From the NCBI GenBank assembly GCA_964475685.1, contig CAYYXP010000078.1:1-35928 (forward strand): a stretch of 35,928 nt of DNA, written 5' to 3'. The notes under the pieces were generated by a model. The model was not told where the DNA came from. It searched no databases and was given only the letters and a program-made list of their open reading frames with translations. The translations under genes and the position numbers were made by a program. Position 1 is the first letter of the stretch, and every line of letters begins with the position of its first letter. Source of the DNA: CAVVWJ01 sp964475685. Its GTDB lineage: Bacteria > Gemmatimonadota > Gemmatimonadetes > Gemmatimonadales > GWC2-71-9. Positions 22,623-30,721 of the stretch are shown piece after piece.

Positions 22623-24643
22623 CGCGGGGCGGGCGGGAACAGCATCTGGGTCCAGGCCTCGACCGGCGAGCCCGCCTTGAGGGCGGGGTGCCAGGTCACC
22701 GTCCAGACGAAATCGCGCACCGTCCGCTCGAACGCGGAGTCGTTGGAGGGGCGGAGTCCCTGCAGGTCGACCGTACGGCCTTCCGAGGAGACCTTGACCC
22801 AGAGAAGCGAGGCCCGCGGCGCCTCGGCAAGGCTGTCGGCGAGCGGGACAAAGGGCGGGTTGACCGGCTTCGGCCGCTCGTCGAAGCAGGTGCCGTCGGC
22901 ATTGTAGCCCGGTCCCGGCTCGCACTGGCTCACCGGGCGCTGCACCACGGTTTCCTTGCGCCTCGGCGGCTGCGGCGAGCCGAGCGGAGTGAGCTGCGGG
23001 GTGATTTCCAGGATCTCGCCCGGCCTCACGTTGACGCTGTCGGAATAGAAGTTGAACCGCGGTGCGGACACGCCGAGGGCATGCAGGCCGGGGGGCAGCC
23101 GGGTGAGCGGCTCGCTCACCGGCCTCTCATCGATCATCACGGTCGATCCGCGAGGGAGCCCGATGATGCGAATCCCGCCGCTGTCACCCGCCATGCGCGC
23201 GGGCGACCGCACCGAATCGGCGGCGGCCGGAGGAGGCGGGGGCGTGCGCAGCGGCGTCGACGCCGGTGCGGGCGTCGGCGCCGGCGGTGTCGTGCCTGCC
23301 AGCCCGGCACCCGGCGGCTCGACGCCATCGGAGGACGAGAGCGGGGGTAGCGGAGCCTGGGCGCTGTCGGCCCGTGCGATGCTGTCGGGCGCCGGAACGG
23401 AGCCCCGGGAGCGGTAGTAGTAGAAGGCTCCCGCTCCCCCGCCCAGCACGGCGAGAGCCACCCAGAGCCATCCCCCGGAGGATCCTCGGCCCCGCATCGC
23501 CCGCGAGCGGTCGGCAATGCGCCTCGAGCCGTCCCGCGAAGGTCGAGGCGCGGCGCGCGGGTCGGCGCCGGGCGAATCGAGGGGCGTGGCCGGCGGGCTC
23601 ACGACCAGCGGCGGCCGCCCACGAATCGGGCTCGGCACCGTTGCCGCCATGCCGCCGGTGGAGAGGGCTGCCGTGCCCGTGGAGGCGCGCATGGCCCCGG
23701 GGGCGGCGGTCGGGTGGCCCTGAATCGAGGCCACCAGCTCCTCGCAGCTCTGGAAGCGGTCGGCCGGGTCCTTCATGAGCATCTGCTTGATGACCTCGAA
23801 GATCCGGCGCTCGTCGGTGGTCACCAGCGCCGGCGTCGGGATCGGCTCCGTGATGTGCTTGTAGCCGATCGAAAAGCTGTCCTCGCCGTCGTACGGCACC
23901 GCGCCGGCAAGGCACTGGTACGCCACCACGCCGAGACTGTAGATGTCGCTCCGGCCGTCGATGGCCTGCGCGCGGGCCTGCTCCGGGCTCATGTAGTGCG
24001 GCGTACCGATCGACATCCCGGTGCCGGTGAGCTTCTGCCCCGACGCGGCCTTGGCGATACCGAAGTCGGTGAGCACCGACTGCCCGAACTCGTCGAACAT
24101 GATGTTGTCGGGTTTGATGTCGCGGTGGACGATGCCGCGCTGAGCGGCGTATCCCAGGGCGGCGCCCGCCTCGATGAGCAGGCGGCGGATTTCCGGCGGG
24201 TTGAGCTTCTTCCGGTCCCTCACGACCGTCGCCAGCGATCCGCCGCGCAGGTATTTCATCACGAAGTAGATGACACGGCCCGAGCGGCCGACGCGGTAGA
24301 TCGGAATGATGTTGGGATGCTCGAGCTGGGCCGCGGTGCGCGCTTCGCGTTGAAACCGTTCCACGAATTCGGCATCGAACGCGAGCGAGAAGGGGAGCAC
24401 CTTGATGGCCACCTCGCGCTCGAGCTGCCGGTCGCGCGCCCGGTAGACCATCGCCATGCCCCCTCGTCCGAGCTCTTCCAGAACCTCGTACTCCGCGGCA
24501 AGCGCCTCGCGCACGAGGTCGGTTTCCTGGAACGACCCCGAGGCCAGCGCGTGCACGGGAGTGGTGGCGAGGAGGTCGAGACCGCAGGAGGGACAGAACT
24601 TGGACTTGCCGGTGATCTCGCTGCCGCAACGGGAGCAGAACAT
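22619..24643 (-). CDS. Membrane Ser/Thr protein kinase with zinc ribbon, PEGA and TonB-like domains
   Basis: A 674-residue protein. Residues 1-22 form a zinc ribbon (CSRCG ... CPSCG). The kinase domain spans about 52-305, with GRGGMAMVY, catalytic VAIK (K81), HRDIKPDN (173-180), DFG (193-195) and GTPHYMSPEQ. A Pro/Arg-rich linker leads to a single membrane helix at about 391-410. Outside the membrane come a Pro/Ala/Thr-rich stalk (412-480), a PEGA-like segment (IIGLPRGSTVMIDERPV, about 490-550), and a C-terminal domain resembling the TonB C-terminus (about 612-670). The ATG has no Shine-Dalgarno and lies 6 nt after a -10-like box. All catalytic residues are intact, so it should be an active kinase sensing something outside the membrane. 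Confidence 0.9.
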   Translation of the reverse strand: MFCSRCGSEITGKSKFCPSCGLDLLATTPVHALASGSFQETDLVREALAAEYEVLEELGRGGMAMVYRARDRQLEREVAIKVLPFSLAFDAEFVERFQREARTAAQLEHPNIIPIYRVGRSGRVIYFVMKYLRGGSLATVVRDRKKLNPPEIRRLLIEAGAALGYAAQRGIVHRDIKPDNIMFDEFGQSVLTDFGIAKAASGQKLTGTGMSIGTPHYMSPEQARAQAIDGRSDIYSLGVVAYQCLAGAVPYDGEDSFSIGYKHITEPIPTPALVTTDERRIFEVIKQMLMKDPADRFQSCEELVASIQGHPTAAPGAMRASTGTAALSTGGMAATVPSPIRGRPPLVVSPPATPLDSPGADPRAAPRPSRDGSRRIADRSRAMRGRGSSGGWLWVALAVLGGGAGAFYYYRSRGSVPAPDSIARADSAQAPLPPLSSSDGVEPPGAGLAGTTPPAPTPAPASTPLRTPPPPPAAADSVRSPARMAGDSGGIRIIGLPRGSTVMIDERPVSEPLTRLPPGLHALGVSAPRFNFYSDSVNVRPGEILEITPQLTPLGSPQPPRRKETVVQRPVSQCEPGPGYNADGTCFDERPKPVNPPFVPLADSLAEAPRASLLWVKVSSEGRTVDLQGLRPSNDSAFERTVRDFVWTVTWHPALKAGSPVEAWTQMLFPPAPR

Positions 24644-24649
24644 GCGGGC

Positions 24650-24677
24650 AAGGTATCGCGCCCGACGGGGGAGTCAA
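24650..24677 (-). promoter_or_regulatory. Kinase gene promoter (leaderless arrangement)
   Basis: TTGACT (24672-24677) and TACCTT (24650-24655) are 16 bp apart on the minus strand. The -10 ends 6 nt before the ATG, so the transcript would start at or next to the start codon. Confidence 0.45.
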
Positions 24678-24846
24678 GCGAGCCGTGGCGTCCTGCGAGA
24701 GGAGTTGCGCTCGGCACGACTTCCGGCCCCCTCCGACCACCTTTTCCCCAGCGGGAACGGTGGCACAAGCCATGCCCTTCGGGGCCGGTGCGTTTCGATC
24801 AACGCACCGTTCCCCGATGCGCCGGGCCAGCCCGGCCGGAGACCCC

Positions 24847-25299
24847 GTGGTCCCGTACCATACGATCGCGTTCAGCCAGCAGAAGCTGCGTGCCGCCATC
24901 CGGCGCGCGGCGGGGCAGGACCCTGCCTTCAAGTACGGCTTTGTGGTCCACTCCCGGCGCTACTCGGCCCACCCGACCCTCGGGCTGATCACGCTGAACG
25001 GGGAGAGTCTCGAGTTGACTGAACGGCTGCTGAAGTCACTGGAAGGCTCTCCGCTGTGGCTGTTCGGTCATGCCCGGATCACTCTGGCGGCCGGGACCAC
25101 GGGGGAGGAAACGGGGGACGGCGATGAGGAGGGCGAAGCGACGCCGCTGTCCGCTCTGCTGATGCACATCGCGACGTTCGATGCCAGCAGCGGAGTGACG
25201 CAGCACCTCGTTCAGGTCGAGGCGCAGGTGCGGGCCGAAACACTGGTGCAGCCGTTGCTGGTGCTCACCCACGGTCGACCCGAGGCCTGGCCGCTCTAG
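24847..25299 (+). CDS. Protein of unknown function
   Basis: A 150-residue soluble protein that I do not recognise. It starts at GTG (24847-24849), chosen because GGAG lies 5 nt upstream and because the reading before it (to 24685) looks like non-coding translation. The N-terminal half is mixed helix and strand (YHTIAFSQQKLRAAIRR, YGFVVHSRRYSAHPTLGLITLNGESLEL). An acidic loop (EETGDGDEEGEA) follows, and the C-terminus is strand-rich (HLVQVEAQVRAETLVQPLLVL). There is no signal peptide or membrane segment. It diverges from the kinase gene and ends 7 bp from the convergent GWxTD gene. Confidence 0.55.
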   Translation: MVPYHTIAFSQQKLRAAIRRAAGQDPAFKYGFVVHSRRYSAHPTLGLITLNGESLELTERLLKSLEGSPLWLFGHARITLAAGTTGEETGDGDEEGEATPLSALLMHIATFDASSGVTQHLVQVEAQVRAETLVQPLLVLTHGRPEAWPL

Positions 25300-25306
25300 C
25301 ACTGCG

Positions 25307-27550
25307 CTACTCGTCCACGACCTGGAAGGCCTGCGACCGGCGATCGGTTCTTCCCCTGCCATCGTCCACCACGACCTCCAGGACGTAGCTCCCCGGCTTG
25401 AGACTCTCCAGTTTGAGGCTGCGCTGCGAACTTCCCACCGGGAAGGCTCCCTGCTCCTCGAACTTGAGCGACATGGCCGCGGATCCCCCTCCGAAGATCT
25501 TTTTGAACAACCCGCCTCCACCGCCATGCTTCCGCACCGCGATACGGACCGTGTACGGCGTTCCCGTGCTCAGCCCTTCGACCTCGTAGTAGAGATCCAT
25601 GTCCTGGCTCCGCTTGTAGGTACGGAGCGGGTTGAAGGTGACCGTGTCGGAGCTGGTGCGCCGCCAGAAGAGGTTGGTGGCGCGGCTGCCGAGCACGAGG
25701 TCGCTGAGGGACAGCGATTCCGCGGTCGGCTGGCCGATGCGCACGGTGTCTCGCGGCGTGACGACGCCCGTTTCCTCGCCCTGCTGGATCGCGAGCCGGT
25801 ACTCGTACGTGCCGGCGGGCACGTTGAGCGCGACGCGCCCGACGAGGTGCTCGCCGTCGGGAACGGGGGCGGGGGCAACGAAATGACGCGTCGTGTCGAG
25901 CGCTGCGACGACCTTCCCGATCCGGTCCGTCGCGACGAACCGCACCCGCACGGAATAGAGGTATCCTCGCGTCACCGTCACCGGCTCCAGGCTCGACCCG
26001 GCGATGGCGTAGGCGACCTGCACCAGGGTTCCCGCCGAGTCGCGGCCCACCGCTAGGACCTCCGACCGCACCCTGAGCTCCGAGGGGAAGCTGAGTTGGT
26101 AGCTGTCGGTGGTCGTGCCCAGCGCGATGCTGGCCTGGCCGAGCGCGCGCTCTTCGGTCTGGTAGCGCCCGGTTCCCATCCCCCCCGCCGCTTGGAGGCG
26201 CTGGTAGATCGGTGACAGCTGCTCGCGCGACAGCATCAACTGCTCGGCCATCGGATCGACCGACGGACGGTCCCCCCGAAGCGCGACGGCATTGCTGAAG
26301 CCGAGCACATCGAAGAGGCTCTCGACGAGCTTGAAATCCTGCACATCTTCCCGGGCGACGAAATGGAAGAGGAGATCACCTTCGGGACGGCTGTAGCGCC
26401 ACGACTCGTTGGGCTCGAGGTCCGGCGCGGCATAGGACGCACGCGAGGTCGGGTTGCCGTGGCGGATGTAGATGACGCCGCGATCGTCGAAGTCCCGGCT
26501 GCCGGAGCGATACCGCTCGACGATGTCATAGTGCCGGTTGAGCGAGGTGAGCTGGAAGTTCTTCCGGGCGTAGAACAACCTCCGGTAGTGCTCGCGAAGC
26601 CGCTCCCCGTCCTGCCGAAGCTCGATGCGGTCCCGGCTGCCCCAGAACTGCCAGAGATAGGTCGCCCGGTAGGGACCCTTCACCCCGTCGAACTCGCGGA
26701 GGACGCTATCGCTGGCCAGAGTAGCGAGGTCGGAGCGATAGGCGGCAACGGTCACCGGGTCGTCCGCCTCGGCACCCTCGAAGTACGGAGCCGCCCCGTC
26801 GTAGCGACCCAGCAGGAAGAGGGTTCGCGCCATTTCGAGCTGGCCGAGACTCCGGTTGGGACCGTGCTCGAGGTACCCGCGGAAGGCGACGAGTGCCGAG
26901 TCGCCGTCGCCCACTTCCCGTTCGACCCTGCCCCGGGCGAGCATCACCTCGGGATTGCCGCTGGCGGGCGTGGCCCCTGCCCTGCGCAACGCCTCGAGTG
27001 CAACCCCGAGCTTGACATTGACGCGCTGGCGGAGGGCGGTGTTCGCGAGGTCGACGAGGCCGCGAACGAAGGAGGGGTCCACCTCGGCCGACTTGGCGAA
27101 CGCCACGGCGGATCGGGTCAGCGCGTCCTTCCCCAACATCGTCTTGAGTCCGGTCACGAAGGAAATCTGCGAGTCGCCCACCCCGTACTCGGACAGACCC
27201 ATTCCGTACCATGCGTAGGGCCAGGCCGGCTGCAGGTCGATGGCCCACTGGAATTCCGAGGCAGCGTCATCATAGTGCGACTGCCCCCCCAGATCTCCGA
27301 TCCGCAGCGAGAGGAAGCCCAGCCTGAGGTGATGGAGGGCGTTGTTGCGATCGGTCTTGGCCATCGCGATCATGCGCTTTTCGAGATCGAGGAGGCCGTT
27401 GGTGTCCGCGGTGGCGGAAAGGGAGTCCCGGAAACGCTCGAGTGCGTTCCGGTCTTCAGAGGCTTGTGCCCGGGTGGAACGCGGAACCGCCAGCGCGAGC
27501 AGCGCGAGGGTGCAGCCACAACGCATGAGGTGCCGAACGGGGGAGTTCAT
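25307..27550 (-). CDS. Exported GWxTD domain protein with TPR-like repeats
   Basis: A 747-residue exported protein. The signal peptide (MNSPVRHLMRCG, then LALLALAVP) is likely cleaved at TRA-QASED. Residues about 45-270 look like TPR helices (WPYAWYGMGLSEYGVGD; ARTLFLLGRYDGAAPYFEGA). A GWxTD-type region follows at about 300-420, with YLWQFWGSRDRIELRQ and the conserved GVIYIRHGNPTS and ESWRYSRPEGDLLFHF. The C-terminal third is beta-rich. GWxTD proteins are typical of the FCB group and Acidobacteria, and their role is unknown. The ATG is 46 bp after the amidase stop; the long in-frame extension upstream is antiframe to the amidase gene. It is probably cotranscribed with the amidase. Confidence 0.84.
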   Translation of the reverse strand: MNSPVRHLMRCGCTLALLALAVPRSTRAQASEDRNALERFRDSLSATADTNGLLDLEKRMIAMAKTDRNNALHHLRLGFLSLRIGDLGGQSHYDDAASEFQWAIDLQPAWPYAWYGMGLSEYGVGDSQISFVTGLKTMLGKDALTRSAVAFAKSAEVDPSFVRGLVDLANTALRQRVNVKLGVALEALRRAGATPASGNPEVMLARGRVEREVGDGDSALVAFRGYLEHGPNRSLGQLEMARTLFLLGRYDGAAPYFEGAEADDPVTVAAYRSDLATLASDSVLREFDGVKGPYRATYLWQFWGSRDRIELRQDGERLREHYRRLFYARKNFQLTSLNRHYDIVERYRSGSRDFDDRGVIYIRHGNPTSRASYAAPDLEPNESWRYSRPEGDLLFHFVAREDVQDFKLVESLFDVLGFSNAVALRGDRPSVDPMAEQLMLSREQLSPIYQRLQAAGGMGTGRYQTEERALGQASIALGTTTDSYQLSFPSELRVRSEVLAVGRDSAGTLVQVAYAIAGSSLEPVTVTRGYLYSVRVRFVATDRIGKVVAALDTTRHFVAPAPVPDGEHLVGRVALNVPAGTYEYRLAIQQGEETGVVTPRDTVRIGQPTAESLSLSDLVLGSRATNLFWRRTSSDTVTFNPLRTYKRSQDMDLYYEVEGLSTGTPYTVRIAVRKHGGGGGLFKKIFGGGSAAMSLKFEEQGAFPVGSSQRSLKLESLKPGSYVLEVVVDDGRGRTDRRSQAFQVVDE

Positions 27551-27596
27551 CGACCTAGGAGACGCCGTGACACCCGGGCAGCCCACACCGTCGCGG

Positions 27597-29549
27597 CTAC
27601 TCGTCCCGCGCCCGTTCACCGAGAAACTTCCTGAGCCCCTCGAACACCGCCCGGGCGTAGAGTTGCTGCCCTCGCGGCGACCGGAGGGCGGCCTCCTGAT
27701 CGGGCAACATGATGAAGAGACCTTCCGTGAGGACCGAGGGCATCCAGGTACCGCGCACCAGCGCGAAGTCCCCGCGGCCGATGCCGAGATCGCGAATGCC
27801 AAGCCCCGCGATCAGCCCCGACTGGATGTAGCGCGCGAGAGGGACGCTGCGCGGGTGGTTGTAGTAGACGCTGGCCCCGTTGTGGGCAAAGGGGTCCACT
27901 CCGTCCGGCAGGGCGTTGTTGTGGATGGATAGAAGCACGTCCGCATCGGCCCGCTCGGCCATGGCCGCGCGGGGCCAGGGATCCAGAGGGGTATCCCCCG
28001 TCCGGGTCATCATCACGCGAGCGCCCTCCGCCTCGAGAAGCCGGCGAAGCTCGAGCGCGACCGCGAGATTGGCCTCCGCCTCCCGAAAGCCCGTGGGGCC
28101 GGTCGCGCCCCCCGGCGGGTGTCCGGGGTCCACCGCAATCAGCCGCCCGTCAAGAGGGCTGCCCTCGACGAGCACCGGGGGCCGCCGCACATCGAAGAGG
28201 AGATCATTCCCGTCCCATCGCGCGCGGTACCCCCAGACCGGACGGGACAGCTCCAGGGTGAGCGTCACTTCATCGGACACGGTCTGGTCCCAGCTCATAC
28301 GGCGCACCAGCGAATCGGTCTCGCCGTAACGCATGAAGTTGACGTCCCCGGTGGCCCCGTAGAACCTGATGGCGAGGGTTCGGTCCCCCTCGGACACACG
28401 AAAGGGCAACCGCGCGCTCACCGGCACCCGCAACGTCACGTACACCGGATTCGGCGTGAGGGAGACAGAGCCTATCGATCCGCGGGGCACCGGAAGCCCG
28501 CGGGGCAGAGGCTGGGCGTCCACCGCCGCCACCCATGCCTCCGCGGCACGCGACAGCCGGAGCCGGAGATCGTCGTTCCGCCGCCCGGACACGACCGCCT
28601 GTGTTCCGGTCGGGAAGAACCAGGCATAGGTGGCACCCGGCTCGGCCCGTCCCACGCTCAAGCTGTCGGTAACGCCGACGTGGGCGGTGTCATCGTTGAG
28701 CTCGGCGACCAGCGGGAGCGTATCGAGAAGCGCCACCTGGAGCGGCCAGCGGGCGCGCGCCGTGTCGGCTCCGATGATCGCCTCGACAGTGGCCCACGAC
28801 CTGGCCGTCGAGACGGCTGTCGGCGGGGTGGACCCCGGCTTCGGCAGCACCGGCCCCGGGTCCGGGCCGAACGATCGTCCGCGGACGACACCGGCATACC
28901 GGTCCCGACGCCAGGATTCGGACCGTCCGCCGCCGAACACCCTGAGGCCCTCGGGCACCTCGTCGGGCTGCGGCTGAACCTCGAGCGGGATGATCGTCCC
29001 GCCCGGCAGCCGGAGTCGGACCGTCGCGCCTTCGGTCGCGCGAGCGGAGAGAGTGAGATATTCCTCGGCGCCGAGCCAGACGTGGCCGCGCGGGGACAAC
29101 GACAGCGAATCGAGCCAGACCCTCCCTTTCCGCGGCGCGGCCGGCCGGGGCACCGCCCGACGCACCGGGTAGCTCAGAAAGGCCGAGTCGGTCGGCGAGC
29201 GGGCCTCGAGCTCGAACCGGACAATGCTGTCGGCTGGAATCGGGAGGTAGGCGAGCCAGGCCCCATTGGGCCAAACCCGCACCGGTTGTCCGTTGATGGT
29301 AAGGCGCGCATCACCGCTCCCCACCGAACCGAAGAGGAAGGACGAGTCTCGAACATGAATGGTCGTGTCGGGCGGCGGATATACCACCCGAATGCTCAAT
29401 GGTCCGGTGACCCGCGGCACCGGGGGGAGCGCCACGCCGTTCGTGGCCGGTGTCTCCCCCGCCCGGGGGGGAGTGGAGGGACCTTCCGGAGCACAGGCGG
29501 TCGCCACCAGCCAGAAAGCGACCCAGCGGGAGCACCGTGCGGGATCCAT
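27597..29549 (-). CDS. N-acetylmuramoyl-L-alanine amidase (Amidase_3) lipoprotein
   Basis: A 650-residue zinc amidase that should cut the amide bond between MurNAc and the stem peptide. The N-terminus MDPARCSRWVAFWLVATAC ends in a lipobox-like VATAC, giving a lipid anchor on C19. A long beta-rich region (about 45-440) precedes the catalytic Amidase_3 domain at about 465-645. Its ligands are H477 (VDPGHPPGG), E490 (FREAEANL) and H543 (SIHNNA), with catalytic E609 (LTEGLF). The start at 29549 gives the better lipoprotein signal and lies 6 nt after a -10-like box; an ATG at 29564 is the alternative. The GWxTD gene follows. Confidence 0.88.
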   Translation of the reverse strand: MDPARCSRWVAFWLVATACAPEGPSTPPRAGETPATNGVALPPVPRVTGPLSIRVVYPPPDTTIHVRDSSFLFGSVGSGDARLTINGQPVRVWPNGAWLAYLPIPADSIVRFELEARSPTDSAFLSYPVRRAVPRPAAPRKGRVWLDSLSLSPRGHVWLGAEEYLTLSARATEGATVRLRLPGGTIIPLEVQPQPDEVPEGLRVFGGGRSESWRRDRYAGVVRGRSFGPDPGPVLPKPGSTPPTAVSTARSWATVEAIIGADTARARWPLQVALLDTLPLVAELNDDTAHVGVTDSLSVGRAEPGATYAWFFPTGTQAVVSGRRNDDLRLRLSRAAEAWVAAVDAQPLPRGLPVPRGSIGSVSLTPNPVYVTLRVPVSARLPFRVSEGDRTLAIRFYGATGDVNFMRYGETDSLVRRMSWDQTVSDEVTLTLELSRPVWGYRARWDGNDLLFDVRRPPVLVEGSPLDGRLIAVDPGHPPGGATGPTGFREAEANLAVALELRRLLEAEGARVMMTRTGDTPLDPWPRAAMAERADADVLLSIHNNALPDGVDPFAHNGASVYYNHPRSVPLARYIQSGLIAGLGIRDLGIGRGDFALVRGTWMPSVLTEGLFIMLPDQEAALRSPRGQQLYARAVFEGLRKFLGERARDE

Positions 29550-29555
29550 GTTTGC

Positions 29556-29585
29556 AAGGTACATATTGACTATGACTTACGCCAA
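29556..29585 (-). promoter_or_regulatory. Amidase gene promoter (leaderless arrangement)
   Basis: TTGGCG (29580-29585) and TACCTT (29556-29561) are 18 bp apart on the minus strand. The -10 ends 6 nt before the ATG at 29549, the same TACCTT and the same gap as at the kinase gene. Confidence 0.42.
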
Positions 29586-29592
29586 GGCGACG

Positions 29593-29621
29593 TTGACGCT
29601 TACCGGGGCGCTCCCTAGATT
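29593..29621 (+). promoter_or_regulatory. Promoter of the PP2C phosphatase gene
   Basis: TTGACG (29593-29598) and TAGATT (29616-29621) are separated by the ideal 17 bp, 47 nt before the GTG start. This is the best sigma70-type promoter in the window. Confidence 0.6.
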
Positions 29622-29668
29622 CGTCAAACTTTCATTTCGCGGGCCGGAACACCGAAGGGATCGTCCGA

Positions 29669-30712
29669 GTGACTGCCATTCTTGCCTCCGTCTTCGGAAA
29701 GACCGACCGGGGGCGCAGCCGGGACCATAACGAGGACACCTTCCTCGTCGCCGACCTCAGCACCGGCAACTCGAGCCTGCTGCCGGAGGTCCGCGAGCAC
29801 GAGATCGGCAAACGCGGATCGCTCTTCATGGTCGCCGACGGGATGGGCGGCGCCGTGGCGGGCGAGCTTGCCAGTGAGATGGCTGCGGACCTGATCTACC
29901 GTCACCTCGCCACCGAATGGGCGACGGACCCCGACGCGTCACCGGAGCGCTTCGCATTCCGCATGCGCGAAGCGGTGGAGCTGGCCAACGCGCGGATCTA
30001 CGGCTACGCCAGGGAGCACCCCGAGGTCCGCGGCATGGGGACGACGGTCACTGCGGCGGGCGTCTACGGCGCCGACCTGTACCTCGCGCAGATCGGCGAC
30101 AGCCGCGCGTACCTGGTCCGCAAGGGCACCGCGATCCAGCTCACCAAGGACCAGTCTCTCATGCAGCGCCTGGTCGACGCCGGCGAGCTGACCGAGGAGG
30201 AGGCTGCCCGGAGCGAGCGGCGCAACATCATCCTTCAGGCGCTCGGCCCCGATGCGCAGGTGAAGGTGGACCTCACGCACCAAGTTTTGCGCCGCGGCGA
30301 CACGCTCGTCATCTGCTCCGACGGGTTGTCGGGCCTGGTCCGGAAGGAGGAGTTCGCCGAGCAGGTGGCGGCGCACGGCGACCTGGATTCCCTGTGCAGC
30401 GCTCTCATCGCTCTCGCCAACGAGCGGGGCGGCCCCGACAACATCACGGTCGTCGTGGCGCGTTTCGGGGGCGATGGCCTGCCCGAACCGTCGGAAGCCG
30501 AGGATGTCGGGTACCAGGTGTTCGATCTCCCCGAGGAGGGGGCCGCGGAAGCCGAGGCGATTCCGCTGGCAGTCGCCCCTGCTCCCGTGGTCGCTCCCGC
30601 CTCCGTCGCGCCCCCACCGGTCGCGATGCTCCCCGGCAGCCGCCAGCGTGGCCTGATCCTGGCCATCGCGGCCCTCTGCCTCCTCGCGGCCATGCTCGTA
30701 TTCTGGCTCTGA
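29669..30712 (+). CDS. PP2C-family Ser/Thr protein phosphatase with C-terminal membrane anchor
   Basis: A 347-residue metal-dependent protein phosphatase. The metal and phosphate motifs are all present: SRDHNEDTF (about 18-25), ADGMGG (56-61), QIGDSRAYL, CSDGLSGL and GGPDNITVVV. A Pro/Ala-rich linker (about 285-325) leads to a single C-terminal membrane helix (LILAIAALCLLAAMLVFWL), placing the catalytic domain in the cytoplasm. The start is GTG with GAAGGGA upstream. It probably reverses phosphorylation by kinases such as the one encoded at 22619-24643. The AmpG-like gene begins 9 bp downstream. Confidence 0.92.
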   Translation: MTAILASVFGKTDRGRSRDHNEDTFLVADLSTGNSSLLPEVREHEIGKRGSLFMVADGMGGAVAGELASEMAADLIYRHLATEWATDPDASPERFAFRMREAVELANARIYGYAREHPEVRGMGTTVTAAGVYGADLYLAQIGDSRAYLVRKGTAIQLTKDQSLMQRLVDAGELTEEEAARSERRNIILQALGPDAQVKVDLTHQVLRRGDTLVICSDGLSGLVRKEEFAEQVAAHGDLDSLCSALIALANERGGPDNITVVVARFGGDGLPEPSEAEDVGYQVFDLPEEGAAEAEAIPLAVAPAPVVAPASVAPPPVAMLPGSRQRGLILAIAALCLLAAMLVFWL

Positions 30713-30721
30713 CGCTCCCGC

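Noticed and set aside
28119..29618. A 499-codon plus-strand open frame opposite the amidase gene
   Set aside because: The amidase has its lipobox and zinc ligands intact; the antisense product is charged and low in complexity.
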